From Candidatus Hydrogenedentota bacterium (GTDB taxonomy: Bacteria > Hydrogenedentota > Hydrogenedentia > Hydrogenedentales > SLHB01), in contig JABWCD010000006.1 in NCBI GenBank assembly GCA_013359265.1, forward strand, positions 265,526-329,525: a DNA stretch of 64,000 bases, in the 5' to 3' direction. The notes under the pieces are model-generated. The model saw only the letters and a program-made list of their open reading frames with translations. It did no database searches and was not told the DNA's origin. Shown here piece by piece: positions 17,560 through 27,100 of this stretch (positions within the stretch are counted from its first letter, which is position 1; each line of letters opens with the position of its first letter). The position numbers and the translations under genes are program-made.

Positions 17560-20500
17560 TTGCGCACCACTTCTTATATCGCGCTCGTTGCACTTTCCTT
17601 CGCGCCGTGCGCTTACGCGCAACTGGCGGAGCATACCGCCGACACCAGCTTGCGCGATGCCGTGATGGACGCGTCCGGCGCGACGGTCTACGCAACCGCA
17701 AGCTCCACCAACGAAGTGCTGAAGATTGACGCCGCGACAGGCGCCGTCATCGCGCGTACATCCGTCGGGAAAAGTCCTGGTGCAATCGCGTTGGACAACG
17801 CGACGCTTGCCTGCATTTGCGATTCGGGCCGAACAATCTCGTTTATTCGCTTGAGCGACTTTTCGGGCGCGGGTGAGGCGGCCATGACCGATCGCGCAAA
17901 CGATATCACCGCGCTGCCCGGCGGCGGGTTCGCCGTCGTGAACAGCTTTGCGGACAGCGTCACGCTTATCGATCCGGACCGCGCGAACGCACCGGTCACG
18001 ATCGGCGGCGTTACCAGTGTTCCCAGTGGGATCGCCGCGTCGGAGTCGTATCTCGCGGTGACGACGCGTTCGCCTGCGGCGCTGTTGCTCTACACGGGCG
18101 GATCGCAATCCCCTACCGCTGCCGTTCCCGTGCCAGATGGCCCGTCGCGCGTCGTCGCCTTGAGCGGCAATCGGTTCGCCGTACAGACCAAGTCATCCGT
18201 CGTGGTTGTGGATTCCGCATCGGCGCAAATCGCGGCGCGGAAGGAAATGGTTGCGCGCGATATTGCGGGTTTCGGCGACAGGCTGTTCGTGCTGGATGAG
18301 AATTCGGTTGACGTATATGACGATTCTCTGGGTTCCGTAACGTCGAGCCCCGTTGCATCCGGCGCGCGATCCGTCGCCGCGTCCGCGAAGGGATTCGTTT
18401 TGCTGGCCTCCGATCCCAAGTCGTGGATGGTGTGCAACTCGCTGCCCGATTCCGCGCAAGGGCGCGTACCGGAATTGCCCGCTGCCGTCGCGCGGGTCGA
18501 ACCGGCGCCGGTGGCGCCCGCAACCGCACCACCGGTTGAGACGGCTGCCGAACCCGAGCCCGCGGTACCGGCAGAACAACCGGCCATCGTTGAAGCATCG
18601 CCGGTCGCTCCCGCAGTCGAACCAGAGCCTGCGCCGGTTAGCGCGGAACCGGCGGCCGAGTCGCCGAATTCCGAACCGTCGGCAACCGTAACGTCAGAGG
18701 AGCCTGCCGCGGCGCCATCCCAACCGGCTCCGGTGATCGTCGCGCAGAACGCACCGGAGCCCGTGACAGCGCCGGAACCGGCAGCGGAAGCTCCCGCCGA
18801 AACACCTGCGACGGATGCTCAACCGCCGGCGCCGGCCGAGCAGGCGCCCGCAGTCGAACAAGAAACCAGCGAAGCAAAGCCGAAGGTCAAATCGAACGGC
18901 AAAACCAAATCGAGTCCGTGGCCGGTGCGCAAGAGCCGTATCCGCCCCGGCGGTGAAGTTCCTCAACCCGATATGACCGCGCCGGTGACGCCGCGCTCGA
19001 AGCGCCCGGACGTATCGCCGATCGACAGCGGCGTAACGCGCGAGTCGTCTATCGGCCAGACCGTAGCCGAAGGCATCAGTACCCCGCCGCAGGAAGGCGG
19101 TTTCACACCGCCGACAAGCGCGGACGAATTCCTGAACGTGTCCGCCGAGGAGTTGAAAGAAACGGCGGATGGCGCTATGACTGCCGACGGCAACGTGCGT
19201 TTCACGTTGGTCGGTGCGCCGGACGTGCAGTTCGCCGCGGACCACATCGAGTGGGACCGCAACACGGGCCGATTGTTTGCCAGCGGCAACGTCGAGATCG
19301 TGCAAGGACCGTCGACCGCGTTCGCGGACGAAATCGAGACGACGCTCCGCTCCGGGGTTGCCACGCTCGACGCGCCGCCGCCGTTGGTTGGCGCGGCGGA
19401 TACGGACGATGAACTGACGGAAAAACTGCTGTCGATCGGCAGTCTCAATGCGAAGAACATCGACATCATCGAGCCTGCACGGAGGCTGCGCGCGGAGCGC
19501 CTCATTTACGATTTCAATTCCGGGACTGGCCAAATGACGGACCTCGAGGGCCAGGTCGGCCAAATCCGCTTTGGCGGCGACGAATTGACGCTCGAGGGCG
19601 AGAACGAAGCCGTCGGCGCGGACCTCTGGCTGACCACCTGCGACTGCGATCACGAGTACTACCGCGTGCGCGTGAAAGAGCTGAACATCGATCGCGACGG
19701 ATCGATGCTGGGCAAGGGCGCAAAGCTTGAACTCGGCAACGCGAAGACCCCCATTTTCTGGCCGCGCTGGGGTTACAGTGGCGGTCCAACGCCGACAGCA
19801 GGCTTCGATTTCACCAGCGGAAAGAAAGCGGAGTTGGGTTACTACATCAACGTCGGCCAGCAGTTCGCGATATCGCCGGAATTCCAACTCGGGTACCGCC
19901 TCTTCCCCACCACCAAGGAAGGCGTCGGCTTCGGATTCGACGGAACGTACAACTACATGGAGACGCCGGCGTCGCCCTTGTTCCGCAGTTCCGGCGAGTT
20001 TCACGCGCTGTACACGACGGAAGACCGCGGCTATTACGAGTGGTACCACCGCCACGAGCTTTCGCCCAACACCGTGATGCTGCTGAACCTCGAGCAGTGG
20101 GGCGACGAAAACTTCTACAAGGACTTCTATTACGAGAAATACAGGGACCGCACGGCGCCGCGCAATTTTGTGAACGTAACGTACACGCAGCCCGGCTACA
20201 TCGCGACGGCGACGGCGAGCAAGGACACGCACGATTTCACGAGCGATTCCGAAAAGCTTCCGGAAGCGACATTCCACCTGCTCGAACGCGAACTGCTGCC
20301 CCACGTCTACCTCACGTTTGACACCGTGAACGGATACTACGAGCGCGCCTCGACGGAGGACAACGCGGTCCGAAGCATCAACGTCGCGCGGCTATCGACG
20401 GACATCGAGCTCGGCGCGCTGAACGTTACGCCGTTCCTCGAACTCGAAGCGTCGTATTACTCGAACACGCGCGACAGGGTGAGCGACGATGACGACAGCG

Positions 20501-21363
20501 ACGCGCGGTTCTCGTCGTTGGTCGGGACGACCGTCCAGACCCGCTTCCAGAAGGCCTACGACGGCGCGTGGGGCTTCAGCGGGTTCAAACACATTGTCGT
20601 GCCGTCGGTGACGTACTCGTACCGCAACGAGCCGACCATGGGCGTCGAGGAAACGCCGCGCTTCGACGCGTACGACAACGTGTACGGCCGCAGCCGCATC
20701 GAGACCAAGGTCGACAACATCCTCATGGGCCGCGACGCCGAGACAGGCGAGTCGTGGCAGGTCGCGCGGCTGTCGCTGTATCAGGGCAACGATCTGTGGA
20801 ACGAGATTCGCGAATCGACCGACTACGAGATCGAACTCGACCTGCGCCCCCGGTCGTGGTGGGGGTTCGAGGTCATCGGCGAACACCACAGCATCGACAA
20901 GGAAGACGATCTTCGACTCGACGAACCGTACCTGCTCCAGCGCACGCTCATCGAACTGTACGAGCGCGTCGTGGACGAACCGTTCGACGCGGAGACCGCG
21001 GACAAGTACAACACGCGCTACGGTGATTACGATCGCATCCTCACGTATCTCTACTACGACAACCGGGAGTTCGGCGGAAATCTCAACGGCCGCATCGGCT
21101 ACGCGTACACCAAGACGCAGGACCAAGTGTTCAACCGCGAAATCCTGTACGGCCTCGGCTACCAGATCAACGAGAAATGGTCCGTCGCGTTCGAACATCG
21201 CTACGACCTCGAACGCGGCGAATTGTACCGCCAGAAGTACGAGGTGCGCCGTGTCATGAATTGCCTCGAAGGCGCGCTGCTCGTCAACGAGCGCGGCTCC
21301 GGCTGGGACTTCGGCGTCGAACTCAGCGTCACCGGGATTCCGGGGACGAAGATTCGTTTCTAG
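17560..21363 (+). CDS. Beta-propeller / LptA-LptD fusion, outer-membrane LPS-assembly-like protein
   Basis: 1267 residues from TTG at 17560, which has AGGGA 7 bp upstream and begins a signal peptide (residues 1-20, ending AYA). Residues about 25-300 are YVTN-like propeller strands (VYATASSTNEVLKIDAATG; VVNSFADSVTLIDPD). Residues about 302-440 are a Pro/Ala/Glu linker. Residues about 530-680 match the OstA/LptA beta-jellyroll (DGNVRFTLVG, RLFASGNVEIVQG, AERLIYDFNSGTGQM). The remainder is a long beta-barrel with aromatic girdles and acidic loops like LptD. The final residue is Phe, as in BAM substrates. LptD inserts lipopolysaccharide into the outer leaflet. The propeller is not part of ordinary LptD. 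Confidence 0.75.
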   Translation: MRTTSYIALVALSFAPCAYAQLAEHTADTSLRDAVMDASGATVYATASSTNEVLKIDAATGAVIARTSVGKSPGAIALDNATLACICDSGRTISFIRLSDFSGAGEAAMTDRANDITALPGGGFAVVNSFADSVTLIDPDRANAPVTIGGVTSVPSGIAASESYLAVTTRSPAALLLYTGGSQSPTAAVPVPDGPSRVVALSGNRFAVQTKSSVVVVDSASAQIAARKEMVARDIAGFGDRLFVLDENSVDVYDDSLGSVTSSPVASGARSVAASAKGFVLLASDPKSWMVCNSLPDSAQGRVPELPAAVARVEPAPVAPATAPPVETAAEPEPAVPAEQPAIVEASPVAPAVEPEPAPVSAEPAAESPNSEPSATVTSEEPAAAPSQPAPVIVAQNAPEPVTAPEPAAEAPAETPATDAQPPAPAEQAPAVEQETSEAKPKVKSNGKTKSSPWPVRKSRIRPGGEVPQPDMTAPVTPRSKRPDVSPIDSGVTRESSIGQTVAEGISTPPQEGGFTPPTSADEFLNVSAEELKETADGAMTADGNVRFTLVGAPDVQFAADHIEWDRNTGRLFASGNVEIVQGPSTAFADEIETTLRSGVATLDAPPPLVGAADTDDELTEKLLSIGSLNAKNIDIIEPARRLRAERLIYDFNSGTGQMTDLEGQVGQIRFGGDELTLEGENEAVGADLWLTTCDCDHEYYRVRVKELNIDRDGSMLGKGAKLELGNAKTPIFWPRWGYSGGPTPTAGFDFTSGKKAELGYYINVGQQFAISPEFQLGYRLFPTTKEGVGFGFDGTYNYMETPASPLFRSSGEFHALYTTEDRGYYEWYHRHELSPNTVMLLNLEQWGDENFYKDFYYEKYRDRTAPRNFVNVTYTQPGYIATATASKDTHDFTSDSEKLPEATFHLLERELLPHVYLTFDTVNGYYERASTEDNAVRSINVARLSTDIELGALNVTPFLELEASYYSNTRDRVSDDDDSDARFSSLVGTTVQTRFQKAYDGAWGFSGFKHIVVPSVTYSYRNEPTMGVEETPRFDAYDNVYGRSRIETKVDNILMGRDAETGESWQVARLSLYQGNDLWNEIRESTDYEIELDLRPRSWWGFEVIGEHHSIDKEDDLRLDEPYLLQRTLIELYERVVDEPFDAETADKYNTRYGDYDRILTYLYYDNREFGGNLNGRIGYAYTKTQDQVFNREILYGLGYQINEKWSVAFEHRYDLERGELYRQKYEVRRVMNCLEGALLVNERGSGWDFGVELSVTGIPGTKIRF

Positions 21364-21393
21364 TGGTTCCCGTCAATCGATCTTGTTGATGTT

Positions 21394-21421
21394 TGTAGCG
21401 CCCGGTCTCCGTGCCGGGCGG
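21394..21421 (+). repeat. Copy of the GTAGCGCCCGG repeat arm
   Basis: TGTAGCGCCCGGTCTCC and the following CCGGGCG repeat the left arm of the 2494-2580 element, again just after a plus-strand gene. A small internal stem CGCCCGG/CCGGGCG is possible. Confidence 0.55.
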
Positions 21422-21450
21422 TATGCCACTAGAACAATTCAAGTCTAACC

Positions 21451-21790
21451 CGCATTTCTCACCGCCCCACGACGTCGCAGTGGACGTAGAATCCTTCGGT
21501 GCGGTGAGAAATGCTCACGAGTAAGCCCTTGAGCGCATGGCGGGAGGATTCTTCACGCGAACACCCTGTAAAGACGGGAACCTATGGAACTTCATGTGAC
21601 GCAACGGATAGTACACGTCTTTGCTGCTCGCGTGAAGAATCCGGGCTAAGCACACCGTCTGTTTCTTGCACTCGCTCGTGAGTCTTCACCCGTCCTCCGT
21701 GGCCCTGCTACTTCGGATGGCAAACGAGGGTCGTACTCGGACTCGATACTCGATAACATCGAGTACGATGACGAGCATGAGCACGAGCAC
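21451..21790. repeat. Dispersed intergenic repeat, inverted relative to the copy at 63531-64000
   Basis: It contains TTTCTCACCGC, GGACGTAGAATCCTTCGG, GAGTAAGCCCTTGAGCGC, ATTCTTCACGCGAAC, CCTATGGAACTTCATGTG and CGCGTGAAGAATCC, which recur near the right end of the window, partly reverse-complemented. Internal stems include TTCTTCACGCGA/TCGCGTGAAGAA and a GAGTACGATGACGAG segment. No open frame here looks like a protein. Confidence 0.7.
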
Positions 21791-21998
21791 GCGATGCAAC
21801 CGACCTTGAAACGCTCCGGTGTCATGAGTTTGAAATCCGCGCCATTTGTCGTGCTCGTAATCGAGCGTTCGAACTCCTGCACGACTTCTATGGGCGTTCG
21901 ACTTTTCGGACGAACTTGGGATTCATAACACTTGCGGTCCGCGCCGCTTGCTGTAGTTGGTCGGGCCGTTGCGGGGACAATCCCCGGTGTACTCCCCA

Positions 21999-22285
21999 TT
22001 ACGGCAAATACACCAGTTACGTGGCCGCCACAATCGATCTCGTAATCGCGCTGCTCCGAAAATGCACAAGTCGTCCCGCGCGCCAAAGGCGCAACGCAAC
22101 CCTAGCCAGGGGCATCGCCCCTGGAAAATGTCCACGCCCCTATCACCGCGCGCTGAAAGCGCACCGATCAAGAGTTCATAATCTCACAGGGAACTCGGTT
22201 CATGACGACTCGTTCGCCGCCGCGAATCGTAATCGCGTAGGTCGCGTCGAGACCGAGTTACGCCCTCGCCTGCAGCTACATAAAT
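21999..22285. repeat. About 285-bp structured repeat, copy 1
   Basis: The sequence is reverse-complementary, with divergence, to 56880-57175. It contains several short stem-loops: CCAGGGGC-ATC-GCCCCTGG, GCGCGCCAAAGGCGC, and a GCGCGCTGAAAGCGC segment. The loop triplet of the first stem is inverted in copy 2 while the stem is intact. Both strands are open in places, but the peptides lack protein character. Confidence 0.75.
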
Positions 22286-22611
22286 CTTTGAATCGCTCGA
22301 TTCCGCTCTTCCTCCCATTTGACCCTTCGACAGGCGCCGTTGCTGCTCACCGGCGAGTGGGCTCTGGTTCGGGTCCCGGACTCACCATCCGCCGATAACA
22401 CGCGGAGCGCCCCGTACACCGAGGGTTCGGCGCCTTCACTTCATATGGCCAGCGTGTTGCACTGCGGCGGGTGGGGGGGGTGCGCTTGATCTCGTGACGA
22501 TTCAAGGGGTGCAGGCCGGGCAGAATCGCCGGAAACGAGGGGTGCGCGATTGGCGAAAACGGATGTAAATCATTTATTTATCTAACTTTATGGCGTATCT
22601 ATATTGACGGG
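22286..22611. other. Non-coding stretch upstream of the GntR operon
   Basis: No convincing gene. The left part is GC-rich, with a G-run at about 22480. The last 50 bp are AT-rich (ATTTATTTATCTAACTTTA) and may act as an UP element for the promoter that follows. Confidence 0.5.
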
Positions 22612-22656
22612 TTGACAGAGTCTGTATCATTGTGTTAAAGTTTCGATACAATGATG
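22612..22656 (+). promoter_or_regulatory. Promoter and palindromic operator of the GntR-ABC operon
   Basis: TTGACA at 22612-22617, 17 bp, TTAAAG at 22635-22640. An 8-bp perfect inverted repeat, ATCATTGT (22626-22633) and ACAATGAT (22648-22655), straddles the -10. It overlaps a second pair, TGTATC and GATACA. The site lies 31 bp before the regulator ATG and is well placed for autorepression by the GntR protein. Confidence 0.6.
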
Positions 22657-22686
22657 TGGCGCACCGCGTGCGCGGAGTAACTCGGC

Positions 22687-23100
22687 ATGCTTCACCTTTC
22701 CATCAATCAGGGCGACGGGGTGCCGCTCTACCTTCAGTTGGTACAGCAGATCAAGCACCTGATCGCGACGGGGCGGCTGACTCCGGACAGCGAGCTGCCT
22801 GCCGTGCGCGTGCTGGCGCAACAGCTTCTCATCAATCCGAACACGGTGGTGCGCGCGTACCGGGAGTTGGAGCTTGCCGGGCTGCTCTACAAAAAGCGCG
22901 GCGAGGGGACCTACGTGTCGTCGCGGGGAACGCCGTATACGGACGACGAGTGCCGGCGAATCCTGATGCAGCGGATCGAGGCGCTGCTGGTCGAGGGCCG
23001 GCACCTCGGATTCAACGAAGACCAGATCATCGAGCTGGTGCGCGAGTGCGAACAGAACTTGCGCGGGGGACAACTTGCCGAGGAGGGAGCGCAGCCATGA
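22687..23100 (+). CDS. GntR-family regulator, YtrA-like
   Basis: 137 residues. The N-terminal winged helix-turn-helix (residues about 12-75: PLYLQLVQQIKHLIATGRL, LPAVRVLAQQLLINPNTVVRAYREL, YKKRGEGTYV) is followed by only about 60 helical residues. This short effector region is typical of the YtrA subfamily, whose members repress an adjacent ABC transporter operon in response to cell-envelope stress or antibiotics. The stop overlaps the ATG of the ABC ATPase (ATGA). The upstream palindrome is its probable operator. Confidence 0.92.
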   Translation: MLHLSINQGDGVPLYLQLVQQIKHLIATGRLTPDSELPAVRVLAQQLLINPNTVVRAYRELELAGLLYKKRGEGTYVSSRGTPYTDDECRRILMQRIEALLVEGRHLGFNEDQIIELVRECEQNLRGGQLAEEGAQP

Positions 23101-24014
23101 CGGAAGAACGGACGGAACCGATCGTCACCGTGAGGGACCTGACGTGCCGGTTTGGAAAGAAGACCGCGCTCGACCGGATCGGTTTCGAGATACGGCCGGG
23201 GCGCGTGTTCGGACTCGTCGGCGAAAACGGCGCGGGCAAGACCACGCTGATGAAACACCTGTTGGGTTCGCTGACGCCGCAGGAAGGCAGCGTGCGCGTG
23301 CTCGGCATCGAACCTACGCGGAACCCCGCGGCGCTGCTGGCGAAGGTCGGCTACATGTCCGAGGACCGCGACCTGCCGCGGTGGATGCGCGTGAAGGAAC
23401 TGCTGCGCTACACGCAGTCCTTCTACGACGACTGGGACGAGGCGTACGCGGAACGGATGCGGCAGCAGTTCCGGCTCGATGCGAATGCGCGCGTGCGCAA
23501 TCTCTCGCGCGGGGAGTTGGCCAAGGCGGGACTGCTCGTCGCGCTGGCGCACCGCCCGCCGGTACTGCTTCTTGACGAGCCGTCGTCGGGGCTTGACGCC
23601 GTGGCGCGGCGCGAGATTCTCGCGGTCGTGGTGCGGTCCGTCGCGGAGGAGGGGCGCACGGTGGTGTTTTCGTCGCACTTGCTGGACGAAGTCGAGCGCG
23701 TCGCGGACGACGTCGCGATGATCCATGAAGGCAAGGTCGCCGTATTGATGTCGATGGACGAGATCAAGGCGACACACCAGCGGCGCGTGGTGCAATTCGC
23801 GAAGGAAGTCATCACATTCCCGGACGCACTCGGCGTAATCCACGTCGAGGGCGAAGGCCGCGAGTGGGCGGTCGTCAGCCACGGCGACGCGGATGCCACG
23901 CGAAGGGCGCTCGAGGCACTGGGGGCGAAGATCGTCGAGGAGTCGGTGCCATCGCTGGACGCGGTGTTCGTAGCGCGGGTGACCGGCGGACGGCGGGCCG
24001 AGGCGGTGGCGTAG
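23097..24014 (+). CDS. ABC transporter ATP-binding protein
   Basis: 305 residues with one ATPase domain: Walker A GENGAGKT, Q-loop region MSEDRDLPRWM, signature LSRGELAK, Walker B VLLLDEPSSGLD, H-loop SSHLLDEV. The signature is LSRGE rather than LSGGQ, a form common in YtrB/BcrA-type exporters. About 80 C-terminal residues form a regulatory domain. It is translationally coupled to the GntR regulator (ATGA overlap), and the membrane partner is the next gene, 104 bp downstream after a short ATTTTGG-type simple repeat. Confidence 0.93.
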   Translation: MTEERTEPIVTVRDLTCRFGKKTALDRIGFEIRPGRVFGLVGENGAGKTTLMKHLLGSLTPQEGSVRVLGIEPTRNPAALLAKVGYMSEDRDLPRWMRVKELLRYTQSFYDDWDEAYAERMRQQFRLDANARVRNLSRGELAKAGLLVALAHRPPVLLLDEPSSGLDAVARREILAVVVRSVAEEGRTVVFSSHLLDEVERVADDVAMIHEGKVAVLMSMDEIKATHQRRVVQFAKEVITFPDALGVIHVEGEGREWAVVSHGDADATRRALEALGAKIVEESVPSLDAVFVARVTGGRRAEAVA

Positions 24015-24016
24015 CG

Positions 24017-24052
24017 ATTTTGGATTTTCGATTTTGGGTTTTTGAATTGGGA
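24017..24052. repeat. ATTTTGG simple repeat
   Basis: Short-period run of ATTTTGG, ATTTTCG and ATTTTGGG units between the ABC ATPase and the permease. It belongs to the same family as the runs at 4677-4833 and 35701-35732. Confidence 0.6.
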
Positions 24053-24118
24053 TGCAGTGTCGAGACGGAGTTGAGCGAACCGGGCACGGGTGCCTTTTGA
24101 GAGCGGGAGCATCGCGCC

Positions 24119-27100
24119 ATGAATAGAAAAGTCAAAGCGCTGATCTGGGAAGAGTGCCGCGTGGGCGGGGCCATTGCGGGGTGGTGTGTATTCCTAAGCG
24201 CGGTTTATTTGGCGTGTGTCAAATGGCCGGAGGCGGCGAAGCCGAACTGGACGATGTGGAACGATATCATGGTCGCGCCGTTTTCCCTCGGCATGCCGGT
24301 ATTGATCGCGTTGCTGCTGATTCTGAATCCAAACCAATCGGGGCACATGGTTGGCGGATATTCGAAGCGTGTGCTGTGGCTGCCGGTTCCGACGTCCGTG
24401 GCCGTCGCGGTCACGCTGGCGTTGCGGACGCTGTTCATATTTCTGTCGGCGATTGTTTTGATGGTCGTGTCCGGCGCGGTGTTCGAGGGAGCGCCCACGG
24501 CGACGCTCGTGTTGTTTTTCGTGTTCCTGTACCTCGCCGCGCAACTGTTGGATTGGCTGCGCGACCCGATATCGGGCTTGTCAAGCGCAATTGTCGTGGG
24601 CGTGATGGCGGCGGTTGTGATTCTGATTGCGCGGGGGAGTGACGTAGCGGACGCCATCGGATCTGTACAGGCGCCTGCGTGGGGCGCGAGCCTAGCCCTG
24701 GTGGCCATGGTCCTCGCCGCCGCATACGGCGTGTCGGTGTTCGCGGTACACGCGGCGCGAGTGGGTTGGCGCGTGGGTGTGCCGGAAATCTGGGAATGGC
24801 CTCGGCGCATCGAGATTGGCAAGACGCGCGCGCTGCGCGTGTTTTCGTCGCCGGTGGCGGCGCAGTTCTGGTTCGAGTTACGTCAATCGAAGTGGGTGCT
24901 GCCGTTGGGGACGGCGGTGGTATCGCTACTGATCATCTTGACGATTGGGGCGGTTTGGATTTCGGGTACCGGTAGCGCGTCAGAATTCCGTTTGATGGCC
25001 TCGCTGGCGCCATTTCCGGCGCTGCTTCTGGCCGCGGCGGCGCACGGCATCGTAACGAGAGTGCTCGGCTTCCGGAAGACGCACCGTACTGCCGGGTTTC
25101 AGTACGTGCAGCCGCTCACGTGCGCGGAGATGGCGACTGCGAAGACGCTGGCAAATATCGCGATGCTCTTGCCGACCGTGATTGTTATCACAATACTGCA
25201 TGCGGCCCTCGCAGGTGGAACTTTTCTGAGCGAGGTTATTCCCTTTGCGTATAGTTCCGGCGCGGCGAATGCGCGGGAAATCGCGTGGGTACTCGTGAGC
25301 AGGGGAATCCTGATCGGGCTGATCGCGTGGCCACTCGCGGCGGTGGGCGCGCGCGTGGTCCTCTACGTGGTGACGCTCGTAATGTCCACACCTTTGATCA
25401 TGGTGGCGCTGCTCGAGCTGCAAATCATCGAGTACCCACACGATCTGCCCCAATCGTGGCAAAGTACTGTGACATTCCACTTCGCGCTTTGGATTGCGCT
25501 CTCGGGCGCCATTCTCTTGTGCATCGGCGCGTTCTGGCGTGCGTGGCGGACGCGCACGATACCGTTGCGCGCAGTCGCCGGGTGGGGTTGCGCGTGGGTG
25601 TTAGCGGCGTGGCTGTTGCACGCGGCATTGCCGGATTCGCTGCCGGACGACGCAAAAACATATTCCAATTACGCGCTGCTCGTGTTGATGTGTCTTGGGT
25701 ACGCGTCGCTTGTGCCGCTGCCGTACGCGGCGATCGCGCTCGACGTGGCGCGCCGCCGGCATGGCGTGGTGAACGCGCAGGATGCGGCGCAGCACGCCAT
25801 GCGGCCGAGACGAAGGCCTGCGCGCATGCGCATCGCGGTCGGCATGACTGCGCTCTTCGCGATATGGCTCGGCTGGCGCGGCGAACCGACGTACTTGGAC
25901 TATCTGCGCGGAAGGGGATGGCCTGCGACGTTGGCGGAACTTGACGCGTCGTACGCTGCCGTGCCGGACAGCAAAAACGTCGCATTAAAGTACTTGGCGG
26001 TCAACGACCAACAGTTGAAGAGAAGTGGCTTGTTCTACTATCGCACCATTTACCGGGACGATGGGACCGGAGAAAGTGGTAAACGCAATCCACCGACTGG
26101 CGCAGCGCTTTACGAATATGCCCACGAGGAACTGAGTGACCGCATCGTTGCTGTTGGAAAGGCGAAAGTCCCGGATTCGGGGCCGATCCCGGACGACGTG
26201 TGGCAGATGAGCGAGGCGTACTGGAACGACGTGACGACTCATATCGTGCCAAGGCTCAAGGCGATCGCCGAGAGCGGCCCACAGCCTAGCCGCTACCCAG
26301 TAGAATTGAGCGATGGCTACTGGGCGCAACTCGAACATCTGGGAGAACTTCGCTGGTTGGGCCGTGAACTGTCGCTCGATACCCTCCACTGGGCCATGCA
26401 CGGCGATGCACAGGAGGCGCAACGCGCTGTGCTTGCGTTCTTCCCGCTGCAGGATTCGCTAAGAGACGAGCCGCTGGCCATGTCCCAACGGACTCGTATC
26501 GGGATTTTGAGCAACGCGATCGACGCGCTCGAAATTGCGATGAATCGGGCCGCGCTGACAGACGACCATCTCGATAATCTGCGGCAAGGATTTGCACACA
26601 CACTTCAGTCGCTGGAAGAAGGTGCCGCTATGGATGTCACACTGCGTGGGGAGCGTACCATGGCGGTCTCGGTCTGGGACGAATTACATTTCCTAGGGGA
26701 AAACGATTTGGAAACGAAAAAATATATGCGCAGTAGGGTGGATCCGACCCGGATCGCGCTGGGCCTTGCAATTTCGCCGACTGCGGAATGCATGGCCGTG
26801 TTGTACGCGTATTCGAACTCGGGCGAGGCCCCTTCTACGTACGTTAGGCGGCGGATTCTCCGCGACTCACCGGAGGTGGAGTCCCTGTTCGCGCCTATGA
26901 GTGCCATTGTGATGCCGTCATTTCGCGGCTTCCAAATATCCGACGCGCAGATACGCATGCAGATCGAGATTGCATTGGCGGCGATCGCGGTAGAGCAGTT
27001 TCGGCGTGCCGAGGGGCGTTTGCCAATTGGACTCGACGAACTGATCCCGACGTATCTGGAGGCCGCGCCAGCCGATTATTACGCTCATGGCCGGCCTGTT

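Noticed and set aside
18694..20304. 536-residue antisense frame opposite the LptD-like gene
   Set aside because: Low-complexity Arg/Val-rich composition and no domain. It is a shadow of the GC-rich coding strand, as are long antisense frames opposite relA (7596-8882), malQ (28604-30118), the aminotransferase (36318-37613) and glycerate kinase (48046-49089).
22350..22390. tRNA-like GGTTCGGGTCCC segment
   Set aside because: No acceptor stem, anticodon arm or D-arm could be placed around it.
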